From Bidens hawaiensis (taxonomy: Eukaryota; Streptophyta; Magnoliopsida; Asterales; Asteraceae), in assembly GCA_021521415.1 (NCBI GenBank), contig JAIQDT010014626.1:124001-188000 (forward strand): a stretch of 64,000 bases of DNA. Direction: 5' to 3'. The notes beneath the pieces were generated by a model that was not told where the DNA came from, did no database searches, and saw only the letters and a list, made by a program, of their open reading frames with translations. Made by a program: the position numbers and the translations under genes. Shown here one piece after another: positions 47,533 through 59,835 of this stretch. Numbering within the stretch: the stretch's first letter is position 1; each line of letters begins with the position of its first letter.

Positions 47533-48103
47533 ACTCCATATAATAGTAACCAAGTTTCAGCTTTTGTTCCACTCAGGTCACTGGTGTAAAGTTTTGTTTC
47601 ATTTAGGTCACTTAACTTTTTTTAGTGTTTAAATCCTAGATATTTGACCTGAATAGCAGGTTATCTAGGTTTATTATGCACTCCTATTAAGTAACATGTA
47701 TTTACGATGACTTTACACCCCTCTTAAGTTAACATGTGTTTATTATACACTCCTCTTAAGTAACATGTATTTACGGTGACTCCTTTTAAGTTATCCGGTG
47801 TTTACTTTACACTCCTATTAAGTTACTAGGTGTTAATTATGAACTCCTCTTAAGTTAACAGGCGCTTATTATGCACTCCTCTTAAGTTAGCATGTGTTTA
47901 CTATGCCCTCCTTAACTTAACATATGTTTACTTTGCACTCCTCTTAAGTTAACATGTGTTACTTTACCTAGATAACCTGCTATCCATGTCAAACATTTAG
48001 GATTGAAACACTAAATAAAGGTTAAGTGACCTAAATAGAACAAAACTTTACATCAGTGACCTGAATGGAATAAAGCTAAAACTTGGTTATTATTCTATGG
48101 AGT
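47533..48103. mobile_element. Foldback/MITE-like element with long inverted arms
   Basis: Imperfect arms of about 145 bp (47533-47675 and 47962-48103) begin ACTCCATATAATAGTAACC and ACTCCATAGAATAATAACC on opposite strands. The 290-bp centre is about seven units of roughly 38 bp built on CACTCCTCTTAAGTTAACATG. Confidence 0.8.
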
Positions 48104-48252
48104 AATCCCATTAATATATTCATAATTACGAGTTTGCCCTAACTTTTGTAATCCATTGATTACACATAATCAATAGTCCATATTGATTTCTCGCACTTCT
48201 CGCTGTAACTTAGCTTCTCGCATGATCCATCCGCTATACACACACACACACA

Positions 48253-48290
48253 CTAGCTTTTAGCCCGCGTGTTACGCAGGTTTATTTATC
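48253..48290 (-). mobile_element. Helitron 3' terminus
   Basis: On the minus strand a CCTGCGTAACACGCGGG hairpin, six bases, then CTAG followed by T. This is the same terminus class as at 5696. The other end is unknown; an A/T-rich phrase near 49820 is a weak candidate. Confidence 0.6.
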
Positions 48291-51200
48291 TTTGCTTTTT
48301 TATATAATTGTGAATATATAATTTTTTGGTATGATGTGTTTAGATTTCTACATAAACATAAACTTTGAGGTATACATTTTGTATTAAAATCAAAGGTTAA
48401 ATGAATTACTTAATTACATTATGTTAGTTGGAGTTTAAGTTTAGTTTGTGGGGTTTTTTTATGTGTGTATACGTTTGTTGTTGTGTGCTTAGGTTTGTAG
48501 ATGGGCTAGACTTTAAGTATAGTTTATGGGCTTATAGTGTTATTATCATCTAAGAATTACATAGTATATAATAATTTTAACATATTTGATGTTTGTTGTC
48601 ATATGCGGTTTCATTTCATTTTGTCCTGATTTTAAATTCTTTTAGTTCCATTAAGTTTAGTTTGTGGGTTTTTAGTATGTTTGTATGGGCTTGTTGTAGC
48701 GGGCTTGTTTTGTATTTACACGCATTTATAGTTGGGTTGGAGTTTAAGTATAGTTTTCGTGTTTATTTGTATTAATGAGTTATATATTAGTATATTTTTT
48801 GTGTATTATTATTGTTATTAGCATTTTCATACGTGGGTTTTTGTTAGATTTGAAAGTCTAAAGTGCCATTCTTAGTCATCTTTCTTGTTTATTTTAGTTT
48901 CAAATGCTTTTAATCTTTCTTGTTTACTATATAGTTTCACATGTTTTTAATTTGTACTTCGGGATTAGAACAAGTAAATTATAACACTTCATATTCGCAA
49001 TCCATAATCAACATTCCCTATAATCAGCATTCCCGATTGTAAACGAATAATCCGACAAATGCTCAAAAGTTTGTTTCGTTGACTTTGTTTTTGTGATAAA
49101 TAAAATGTTAACATTGGCTTTTTTGAAGGCCGTGGGATTAAACCTTCAACAAACATAGTTTAACAAAAAATTTGTTCACTTTCAAAGCCATTCGAGTCAC
49201 CATTCTGTCGCAAAATTTCAAAACAATCTATTTTACAAATCATGCCATGAAAGGGTTCTATATATACTTATCGGGTGCATAGCCATCCACTGAGGTTAAA
49301 AATATTTGTAGGCGCTGAAATACTTGATTTCTGGATAAAGCTAGTATCTTGTACAAAAAGCTTTTGCGTGCTCTTCCTTAAGCAAGCGACGACTTCATAT
49401 CAGCATACCTGCAATGTTGATTGCGTTTGTGATATACACATGTTTAGTGGCATCTGAAATTGGATTATGCGATGTTTGACAATGATCAAATACCGTCTTT
49501 ATATTTAGCATGTTATAAAAATTAGGAAATTATTATGCTTCTAAGTAAATGAGAGTTGGTATGAGTTGTGCATTTTCTTATGTGACCCATACATGGAGGA
49601 ATATGTCAGTTTGTCATGCCCGGTTGTGTTAAGCAAACCAAGTTTTCTTTCTGCATTGACCATTGACCAGAATGATGCACGTATCAGGTAACGTGTTATG
49701 CCAAAATTTTGTTATGCACTTTGGTTTGTTTGCTTATCTAGGCGTTAGTAATTGGCTCGCACATTGCAATGTATTTAAAAGAGAAAACATTAATTATAAT
49801 AATAGTAGTGTATATAAATAAGTATACTGCATTAAAAATACAAAAACTACAAATTATATCATCAATAACTAATATGAAACATATGTTATCTACTGCTGCA
49901 ACCTAACAGATGTTATCAACGGAGTAACGGGTGCATACTAAACTAATCTGATTCTACTTTCTAAATTGCTATCATTTAAGCGCCAATTCATTAAGCCTGA
50001 TAACCGATTTTTGCAGCTTGTTTTCTTCTTTTCTTGCAGTTCTATCTTGCCTTGAGCCACCAATTTCTTTTTGGTTATCGTGTCCATATCCATCTTCTAA
50101 TCATCAGTTAATTCGTTTGATTTACTCTTACAGTCACACTCATCTCCTCCCACCACCAGTTTCAAATCTTTCACCAATCACCCTAATTTTCTCTATCATC
50201 ACAAACCTAGATTTCAACCAACTATGTATCAAAGAATGAAAATAAAAGTAGAATAACAAATTAACTGAAAAACGAACGGAACATAACTTTTGTACAGCCC
50301 AAAAACATTCAGAATCCAAAACTAAAGATAATCAATACTTGTAAGAATAGTAAACCACAATGCAATTTATAAATTCTTCAAAAGTAACAAGTGCTTCTTC
50401 AATTAAAATAAATATAACAAATAGAAAAAAAAACAGTTTCAATTATAATCACAATTAGCATAAGCACATTAAAAAATCAAAGATCAACATACATAAGCCA
50501 ACTATAGATCCGCATCTATTTTTTAAACAAAACGAGTACAACTAATTGTTTAGCTTTTTCACCATAGTCAACCTACTAATCACTTGACAAGTGGAGAAAT
50601 ATCAGTTGTTCATTTGTTTCCATCATATCAAAGAGGGAAGGTAAGCCAATATCCACATACCATATATTGTTATTTGTTACAATGTCCACCACACATCTCA
50701 CTATCACTATATATATGGGTTCAACTTAATATGAGGTTAGCAAACCTAGTTTCATGAAAAACTTTGCAAGTTTGTAAACCTTTTCAAATTTTCACATCCA
50801 ATTGAATTTGGACATTGAATATGACCTTACTTAAACAAAAGCAATGTCATTTCACCAAACCCTACCAACATTAATAAACATGATCAATATCATAGAAACA
50901 AACCTAACTTAGGGAGTTAGAATTGTTTATGATATGAGCTAAATTAGATATAAATTATATAAATATTTCATATATATTTGAATAGTTTTTGGTTAAAAAA
51001 ATATATCTAAATAATAAATATTAGGGTGATTGATTAATAATTATATTACATTGAATTTGTGATAAACTATGTCAAGAGTTTTATTGTTTAAAATAAACAA
51101 TTCATCAAGTAGAAATTAAATGACAAATTGAATTAGACATTAATTAAATTCTTTTCTTTTCCTACGTAGGTGAATTGGAGAATTGAAGTTTAAATGGCAA

Positions 51201-51920
51201 AATCAAGTTTTGAAGTATGAAATCCTAGATGGAATACAAATAATGTCACATGGCTTCAATTAATTCTTTGGTTCATGCCATCAGTGGAATATAATGCATA
51301 TCAAAGAATAATAAAAACTCATGTTGCTAATATGTGAACTAAAAAGATCATGTGGGCCACACGTCAATCTTAGCAAACGGTTTAATTATTTGGGCTGCAC
51401 CGTGTTATTACTTGGGCTTTTAAAATTGAGGAGCTTGTTATCATTCTAGGGAATAGGCAATAGTATATAACTAAGTTGAGCAGTGAGAAGGAAGGGTGTG
51501 CCCCCGGTTCGGATTGGAAGAATATGATCAAGAGGTTTAGGAGGCCTTGGAGGAAATATAAAAGAAGAAAAAAAGTCGTTGGTTCGAGCAGAGAGCGTTC
51601 GGGTTCTACACCTACTCATCCAAACATCATATTAATCGGTTTGAATTTATAGTTTTCTTTATGAATTCAAATTTTGAACCTTATTTATTTGGTTTGTCCT
51701 TGAGTATGGTTGTTGGCTAAACCCTTAGACCGCCTAGACTTATGATGAACTTTTGTTGATTTTGGTTTGGATTTTGATTTCGTTTATGGATTTATGACTA
51801 AGTAAGAGGTTTATTGTTATTCATTCGATGCATATGTGTGCTTAGGATTGTTTGATGAGTTTTATTGTTTCACAGTTACCTTGTTGTTTGTCTGTCATAT
51901 AATAAGATTCTGTTAGGTAA
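48291..51920. other. Non-coding AT-rich DNA
   Basis: No coding frame, RNA gene or clear transposon was recognised in 3.6 kb. A TATA-like AATATAAAAGAAG occurs near 51556 before a GC-richer stretch, but no ORF follows it. Confidence 0.4.
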
Positions 51921-53694
51921 TGTAACATCATGGAAATTTTGAGCCATAAATGTCAAGTTTTCAAAGTCTAGGGATCTATTCTGCCAAATTCCAAACTCCA
52001 AGGTTAAAAATGAAAATTCTGATTTCCTAACCCATCGCGCTACAGAAGAGAGACCCATCGCGTATCGCGATGGTGTGTCTGACAAGTTGTGACACGTGTG
52101 CCACGTGGCACACAGTGGCATCGTCTGCCGCCACGTGTCACCACGTGGCAACACGGCCGCCACGTGGCGCAAATCCTGCCACGTGTCGCCACATGGCAGG
52201 CCTACTGGGCAACTCACCAGGGCTACGTCGCGGTACGCGACGGGTGCCCTGAAGGCCGTCGCGTACCGCGATGGGATCCGGAATTTTGCCTATAAATAGC
52301 AGGTCCGGGGTCTTCACATTTCACACCAAAATCACACACACAACTCTCTCTCTAACATACCTCTACACCTTGATATTCGTACCCTCGATCCACCTCGATA
52401 AACGTACCATAATACCTTGATTTGTGTGCCCCGATTCCTCATTTTGCGTGCCAACATTTCCTCGAAGTGTGTGCCACCCTTCACCCACATTTAACCAAGA
52501 AGGCGTTTGTTATCATGGCAATGAGTCTCGAGAAGCGTGCCAACGAGTGTCAAAGATTGGCTTTTGACGAAAAGGAGGAACGTTGATCAAGTTGCGTTGG
52601 AGTGCTGCTTAAGTTCTTAGGGTTTCTAAAACGCCAACAAGGTTAGGCGTAACGACAAATCAATATAATATAATATTATATTAAAGGATTAAGCCGAAAG
52701 TCGAGGTTATACTCGATACCTCGATAAAAGAGAAATAAACATAACAAAGAAAAGTATAAAAGATTGAATTATAAATATGTATATATGTGTGTAAGTATAT
52801 ATGTATTCTTAAATAATAAAAGAAAAAGAATACGTTTCTTATAGAAGAAGAAACGTCGGGTTTTATATATAAACTAAAGGTTTATTAATTACTTTTAAAC
52901 TAAAGGTTTTCAAGTAAAAGAGATTTATGAACTAAAGGTTCATCGAGGTAGAGTTATAAAATAAGACTAAAGGTTTTAAGCCGGATTGTATATCTGACTA
53001 ACAAATGGTTATACTCGTATTATAGGTGCGAGATAGCAAGGGAAATACCCTCGGACGGTGTTGAAGCCGATCCCAAAGAGAAAAGTGAATACGCCCCCAA
53101 ATTTATAAACTTGTTTTCAAATGAGTCAAACATGTTATATGAAAATTTTTACAAGGAACTATGTGTTCCTAAAACCATTATAAATAAGGGTATAAGCCTA
53201 GCTCTCAGGATGTAGTATATGTGTGTCTGGATCCTTACATATGTGGTAGTACGCGGTGGGCACATCGCACCACGCTTGGTCGTAGGACGCTTTCCTATAG
53301 GAAGCACAACCATGTGTATACTTACAGGTACTTAACTAAGTCGAACGCTGCGGTGTTTGCTGAGGTGACATAGTGTGGAGGCTCGAGTTTATAATTGGGT
53401 TGTTTTAACTTTGTTATTCCTAAGCCACGATGGGCCGAGGCAGGCTAGTCTCGAGGGGTAATAAAGTAAAAGAAAATATTTTAGCGTCAGCGTGTTCACC
53501 AGCATTCGTTGCTGACGTATTTTATTTACATTTTGCAGGTGAACAATGATAGCGCTTGGAATGACGAAGTGCTACTAATATCCGATGGCTCGGATTTATT
53601 TTGTATAAACTTAACATACTAAAATGGTGGTTTGTAATTATAAACAAGTAATGTTTTGTTAACAACTTAAACGGGTATTTTATAATCTCGTCTT

Positions 53695-53731
<37 letters not shown>

Positions 53732-53847
53732 TCATTTTGATCCTTAAAATTTTATAAAGTCTTCCGCTTACAACGTAACTCTGATTTAATTTACAATTGT
53801 GGTACCAACTATGGTCATACTCCTAGGCTTGATATGGGGGTGTGACA
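51921..53847 (+). repeat. 5' LTR of a third Ty3/gypsy element
   Basis: Inferred from the end GGGGTGTGACA followed by a primer site, a TATA box (TATAAATA at 52291) with R expected about 30 bp later, and a plausible start TGTAACATCA. U3 holds six CACGTG boxes and CG-rich palindromes. U5 carries AT microsatellites (53698-53728). The start is uncertain because the 3' LTR is outside the window. Confidence 0.65.
52093..52199. promoter_or_regulatory. Array of six CACGTG G-box/ABRE-like motifs in U3
   Basis: CACGTG at 52093, 52102, 52132, 52142, 52161 and 52180, in CCACGTGGC or CACGTGTC context, with a seventh decayed copy (CCACATGGC) near 52190. All lie 100-200 bp upstream of the LTR TATA box. These are the core sites of plant bZIP (ABRE) and bHLH factors. 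Confidence 0.85.
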
Positions 53848-53852
53848 GGTGT

Positions 53853-53864
53853 TGGTACCAGAGC
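53853..53864 (+). promoter_or_regulatory. Primer binding site of the third gypsy element
   Basis: TGGTACCAGAGC, one base off the standard Met tRNA site, five bases after the LTR. Confidence 0.85.
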
Positions 53865-54008
53865 CATCGATCTTAGCGAATTGGGTATCATAAAACAATA
53901 CCCAAGCTTCGATCAAAGTATAGGAAATAATTGTTTATTTGTTTTAGGGATAAGATAGGCTGGTAACCTTTTGTTTCCCTCCACAATCTAAACCACCCAT
54001 AATATTAG

Positions 54009-55081
54009 ATGTCATTCAAAGCTTACATGGAGAATTATGTGCGCAAGGCAAAAGAGGCTGGAATCGCCGAACCTTACCCCGAGGACAACACGAGTGATGG
54101 TATTATGAAGCATACTTCGATCAAGATGTAGAACATGACTTGACCAAACCTGTATACTACCCCGGAAGTAAACACTATCCAATAAACGTTCCCGATAGTC
54201 CACCGAAACAAAAGATTGAGCCACCAAGGCACTCAAGTTAACATCCACCAATAATACCAATGTACCATCCCTCTGAGATACCGACGTACCATCCATCGGA
54301 GATCCCCACATACCAACCCTTGGAGATACCGCAATGCTACCCAACTGGATACCTATCACCAAATCCTCATCCATCTTATGCATTCCTGTCCAATTTACCC
54401 ATCAAAGAAGAACCAAGATCCCCATCCTCCGATTGGATGAAATGCCACTCCGATCAACGACGATGGCATACCGGAAGCTCCACTTTCAATGAAGTCAGCT
54501 CTCAACCAAACAATAATGGAGAGCTGTCCCGCAAACCCAGAATGAGGATAATGATGCCCTATGAAAGTTTCCAGATGCCCCCAATAAACAATGAAACTAC
54601 TTAGCAAATGGAAGAGGATGAACTTGAAGAAGAGGAAGAACCCGAGGAAGAAGAGGAGGACCCCGAAGAAGAGAAAGATCCTGAGAAAGAGTCTGAACCG
54701 GAAGAAGAGCATCCTGATAATCCCAATGAGATATCAACATCAATGGATGGATCACTCACTTCCCGAAACCCAAGCTACAGTTCTGTTGATCCATATGTTC
54801 AATATCTCAAGAAACTCAGGAACTAAGCTTCGTCAAGCTTCCCACCATTCCAAGGAGAAATTCCATCAATTGAAGAGCAGGCTAATGAGATCCGAGAATA
54901 TGGATGCCCCAACAAAGTTCCCAAGTCATACGAAGAACATTTGGATCTTGCTCTGCATGAAACGGACGATTGGAGAAAGAAGGTGCCCGATATAGGAAAG
55001 AAAAAGAAGAAGATGGGAGAAACACTTCTTCGCAAATGTAACAAGTTAACGAAGGTTGTGAAGAAGTTCTTGAAGGATTGA
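54009..55081 (+). pseudogene. Extra ORF upstream of gag in the third gypsy element
   Basis: Starts MSFKAYMENYVRKAKEAG. A frameshift near 54100 leads into one frame that reaches 55081 with stops at 54602 and 54824. In order it has Pro/Tyr repeats (PMYHPSEIPTYHPSEIP, about 54255-54330), a very acidic block (EDELEEEEEPEEEEEDPEEE, 54615-54710), a Ser-rich part and a Lys-rich end (VPDIGKKKKKMGETLL). I do not recognise a domain. It sits between the primer site and gag, so it would be translated first from the genomic RNA. Confidence 0.7.
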
Positions 55082-55364
55082 AGATAGTGAAGAAGAACAC
55101 AATATGAAGTTATGTGTAAAATAGTTTTGTATGATATGTGAAATAGATGTGTAACAAGAACGTTGACACGTTCTTTGAATAAAGATAGGTTGATCAAAAT
55201 ATATATATCTATCAAACGATATATATATATATATATATGTGTATGTGTATATGTGATGTAAAATAAAATGTATATCTCCCTTTGAGATATATATATGAAA
55301 TAAGACATGTGCTTAATATAAGAAATTTATTAAATTTCAGTTTAAAAGAAATAATTAAAAGAAA

Positions 55365-56422
55365 ATGTCTGAGCAAAGTAATACCGAGAATGCACGGAAA
55401 GAAAAAGAAATAAAAGAAAAGGGAAAAGGTCCCAAGAGAGAACAAGAAGAACCTATCTCCGATAAATATAAAAACCAAATACAAAAGATGATTAAGGATG
55501 CGGTTAGAGAAGAGTCAATGGCTAGGTCTCAATCGAAAAACTCAAAATATTCTCATTCCGTTAATCCTTCCCAAAAATATGTAAAATCCCGTCTGAATCC
55601 GTCTCGTGTCGAGGAAAGTGTTTATGAGTCTAACGCTGATGGAGGAGTTAGGCAAAAATTTAAGAAGTTAAAGGTTAGTGGGTGTTCGTTTAAGGATTTC
55701 AAGTACTATGGACCAAAAGAGTTCCATGGTGATAAAGGAGCCATTTCAACCGTGAGGTGGCTTGAGGAGATGGAAACAATTGTGATAACAAGTAAGTGCT
55801 CCGATGAGGAGAAGATTCAATATTCTGCCCTTATGTTCAAGGGAGAAGCACTTGAGTGGTGGAATACGATGATAATGAGCAAGGGTAGAGAAGTAATGTA
55901 TGGCCTGACCTGGGATGAGTTCAAGGCGATACTGATGGGAAAGTTATGTCCCATGCATGAAACCGACCAAATCCAAACGAAATTTCTCAATCTTAAGGTC
56001 GTGGGGACGAATCTTCGTGAATACAACACCAAGTTTCACGAATATTGTCGCCTGGTTCCCCAGTTGGTGAATCCTGAATCCATCAAAGTCACCCGATACA
56101 TTTGGGGACTACCGCAGGAAATCCGCTACATGGTGAGGTCTCACCTACCTCAAACCGCTGACTCTGCGATGGAGTTAGCTGGTTATCTGATGGGCGGTTT
56201 GGTCCGTAATAAGGAAGAAGATAAGAAGGTTACAACAACAACTGCTCAAGGGAGGACTGGAGGAAGCGCCAACTTCAAGAGCAAAGGCGTAAACCAAAAT
56301 CGATTCAATTCAAACGCTACGCCTTGCAAGACATGTAGAAGTACCACAAGGGTCGATGCAATTTCGCTCCGCCTCCAAAGGTTTGTGAGTCATGCAATCG
56401 TACGGGTCATGTTGGTACATGA
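55365..56422 (+). pseudogene. gag of the third gypsy element, interrupted
   Basis: MSEQSNTENARKEK, then a basic linker and the retrotransposon gag core (FHGDKGAISTVRWLEEMETI, SALMFKGEALEWWNTMI, LREYNTKFHEYCRLVPQLV, YIWGLPQEIRYMV). The zinc-knuckle region begins CKTC and after a one-base shift near 56340 reads VCESCNRTGHVGT. There the copia element begins, so protease, RT and integrase are not in the window. Confidence 0.88.
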
Positions 56423-57238
56423 TGTCAGTAGTTCAGTATCAAGTGTCTGTAATCGTGTTTGTTTGGATTAGTATTTTGTATTAAGCGAAGTTAGCTAACA
56501 AGTTCGCTGATATAGGCGAACTTGTTAGATAAGCGAAGTTAGTGACAACTTCGCCTGAACATGCCAGGCGAAGTTGTCGTGATATATATGCATTAGGTTA
56601 CGGCTGAAGTTAATAAGATTAGAGTGAATCAGTTATCGAGTTGTAACGAGTTGTGTAATCAGTGATCATTGTATCACGTGTTTCCAGTTGCAATATACAA
56701 CGTGTCTTTTCTTATTGTAACGTGTGTTCGATTGTGTTAACGTATATCGTCTTCTACGCTCGTAACGTCTTACGTAGGGATTCTGCACCTACGTAGAACG
56801 AGATATTCCGTGAAGATCCGGCTGGGAACCTACAATTCGTTCCGTTTGACTATTCGTGGGATGAGTTTACCGAGTTTTTGTGTCCTACTCACCTCCCACT
56901 ATCAAAAACAACCCATAACACCTTCACATACCTCGCAAAATCCAGAAATCAAACCTGCAAAAACATCGTGTTCATCAGGCGAAGTTGCCGTCACTGTTAG
57001 TAGGGTTTCGGCGAAGATATAAGGTTAAGCTAAGTTATCCATAACTTCGCCTACTTCACAAGTTCGCTTATCTCAAGCGAAGTTATCTACAACCTCGCCG
57101 AATCAGGCGAATTTAAAAAGGGGAGCGAAGTTAAGAATCAGCGAAGTTAAGACTTAAGCGAAGTTATCCACAACTTCGCCTACAGTACTGTTAAGAATAA
57201 AATTTTTATTTTTTGAGTTTCTTTGTGTTTCGTGAAAG
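56423..57238 (+). repeat. Copia 5' LTR and leader with reiterated GCGAAGTTA motifs
   Basis: Starts TGTCAGTAGTTC. It contains about fourteen direct or inverted GCGAAGTTA/TAACTTCGC variants in two clusters (56484-56580 and 56985-57182). One pair forms a perfect 13-bp stem, CTAACAAGTTCGC at 56495-56507 with 56516-56528. The 3' limit of the LTR could not be fixed. Confidence 0.65.
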
Positions 57239-59835
57239 ATGACTTCAATAAATATTACGGAACTGGTGAAGATGGAAGTGGAAGCGGGTTCAGCTACTAA
57301 GGCACCGAAGATGCTTAAGGGAACCGATTTTGTGGCGTGGAAGGATCGGTTAGAACAATATGTCAAGTACCAAGATGCTAAAATGTGGGTGTGCATTCAA
57401 GATGGATACATTCCACCAACTGCTGAGTATGAGGGTCGTGATCAGATTAAGAAATACAACAAGATGGAAGAAGAAGAAAAGAAAATGTATGAGGCTGAAA
57501 GCAAAGCTCATGCAGCAATAACAATGGCTCTTCCACAAGAGATTCTTCACACCTTCAGGAAGTATAAAACTGCCAGAGAGCTTTGGGAAGCGCTTGAAAA
57601 CCGATTTGAGGGTAATGTGGGGATTCGTGCATCAAAGATTAAACTACTTAAAACCCAGTTCTCGGTGTTCAAGTATATCATCACGAGATATTATCATCTG
57701 ATGACTGAACTATGCAATTATTCCATTGCTTACAAAGAAGATGAGATCGTTGAAAAGCTTCTTGATGCTCTCCCACCGAAATGGGAGATGTACACTGTCT
57801 TGATGAGAGAAGACAAAGAGTTTGCCGACTATGACTTGGAAACAGCAGTCAACAAACTAAGAACTTTTAAACTTAACATGGTTCGTAAAGAGACACCAAC
57901 TGATCAGGTTCAGGATCCAGGAATGTATGGTGCAAAAGTTAATGCAAGTTCAAGTTCGAAGTCTGAATCATCTGCTTACTACTCAAAGGGAGAGTCGGGC
58001 GCTAACTCAACACATGAAGGACATGTATCTCTCAACATGAATGGTGATGTGTGTTTTGTAGCTGGTGGATCAAATGCTCTAAACCTCAAGCAACCAAGAG
58101 TAGTTTTTCCTCAAGTGTTCCTAACAACAACTACTCTAAGATGCCCATGAGTGTTAAATCTGCTGAACAGCAGTTTGCTCTCTATGCATCTTTCATTGCT
58201 TCGTATGAAAATTACATTCAAGGCAAGATTGTTGATCCTGCAACGTTAGACGAAGACTATGATCAGATCGACGCTGATGATCTGGAAGAGATGGATCTGC
58301 AGTGGCAGATGGCGATGATTGTGAGAAGGGTTAAACGGTTTATGAAGAAGACTGGTAGGAAGTTTGTGGGTGAAAGACCAGGGTTTGATAAGTCGAAGGT
58401 TAGGTGTTACAACTGTCAACAGAATGGCCACTTTGCGAAGGAGTGCACAAATGAACGTGTAGAACGCAGTCAGACCAGGTCTACACAACAGAGTGGTGGA
58501 AGTAATGAGAATAGAGCCATGATATCCAGACAGAACGGGGAGTACAACTGGAATCTGCATGTTGAGGAAGTGTTCGAACAGACCAATTTAGCGAACATCG
58601 AAACTGCAGGAAGTGAGAAAGTAACTGGAGAAAATGAAGCTTACATGGCAGAAGTGACAGATCAGCTCTCCGAGGTAAGTACTAAACTCCCTTGTACTAA
58701 ATGTGAAAATTTGTCTGAACAATTGACAACTATAACTGATCAGTTTGTTAGTTTGGATGCTCAATTTAAAACATTAAAAGAAGATCATCATTTCACTAAA
58801 GCTAGAGAAAACAGTTATAAGGTAAAAATAAAAGCTAGTGAGAAAGATATTAGAAGTCTTAAAGCAAGTCTAGCTGAGAAAATTCAAGTAATTGATCTTA
58901 GCTATGAAGTGTTAGAAGAGAAAACCAAACTAATAGCTGAAAGGGATAAACAGATAGCTGATCACCAGGTGAAAGTGGTGGAACTTAACAGAAAACTTGA
59001 GCAATTCAGAAATTCCTCTGCTATACTTGATCACCTCGTTAGTGATCAAGGTTCCCCAGTTAAAAGGGGAGGAATTGGATATCATGAAGTTCCACCACCT
59101 TACAATCATAACTATACTTATGATCCTAGTAATCAGAAATCTGTTGATGTTGATTTTGGTCAGACAGTTCCGGTTAAGGTTACTATTAAAGAACCAGAAG
59201 TTAGTAAAGGCGAAACAAGTAAGCCTGTTTCGAGTGTTAAGATTTTTGCTCCTAGTCCTGTCTCATCAAATTCGGACAAGTCATCCGAGTCTAGTGAGAC
59301 AAATCAAGAGGCAGTGTTACCAAAATGTGGAGAGAAAAATAAAACAACTGAAAAGAATTCTCCACTAAACCCGTTTGTCCCACCATATGTGAGACAAACG
59401 GGCAGTAATGCAGCCTCAACATCTAAAACAACTATTGAAAGGAAAGTTGAACACAGGAGTTGTTTCAGATGTAATCAATTAGGACACCTAATTGCTAATT
59501 GCCCTCTGAAGCAGAGATTCAGAGGTATGAGGCCTTTAAAAACCGAGAACAGAACTAATAGTAAGTACAATAATGGTAAAAATGAAAACTCATCAAAGTT
59601 CAGAAATTGGACTAATCCAGGTTTTCAAAGAAAACGATCTCAGTTTTTCACTGCTAACAACCAAACCATAAGTAATAATTCATTTAATTCACGAAGGTTT
59701 GGATGGCCTCATAGTCAATCTACAAGAAGGTATCCTTTTAGGACTTACAGAAATTATTCTGATACTAACTTTGGACAGCCAAGGTACGGGATGTATCGAC
59801 CCAAGACCAATAGGTCTTGGGTCCCCAGATTTTAA
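57239..59835 (+). pseudogene. Copia gag
   Basis: Frame one (57239 to about 58090) starts MTSINITELVKMEVEAG and carries the copia gag core (KGTDFVAWKDRLEQYVKYQD, ARELWEALENRFEGN, EKLLDALPPKWEMYTVLMRE). One frameshift near 58090 moves it to the frame ending at 59835. That part has two CCHC knuckles: [14 protein letters not shown] (about 58409) and [14 protein letters not shown] (about 59462). They are separated by a long coiled-coil region (about 58680-59010) and a Ser/Pro-rich linker. A basic, Asn/Arg-rich end reads NRSWVPRF and then TAA. The two knuckles 350 residues apart are typical of large SIRE-like gags. Confidence 0.85.

Larger units (their letters stand above)
46299..48203. repeat. Segment bounded by an 18-bp perfect inverted repeat
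   Basis: GCGAGAAGTGCGAGAAAT at 46299-46316 and its exact reverse complement at 48186-48203 enclose minisatellite DNA and a foldback element. This could be a TIR transposon; its true termini and target duplication were not identified. Confidence 0.5.

Noticed and set aside
48591..50239. Small hydrophobic ORFs at 48593, 49275 and 50018
   Set aside because: Short, AT-rich, no motif, splice context or promoter; expected by chance.
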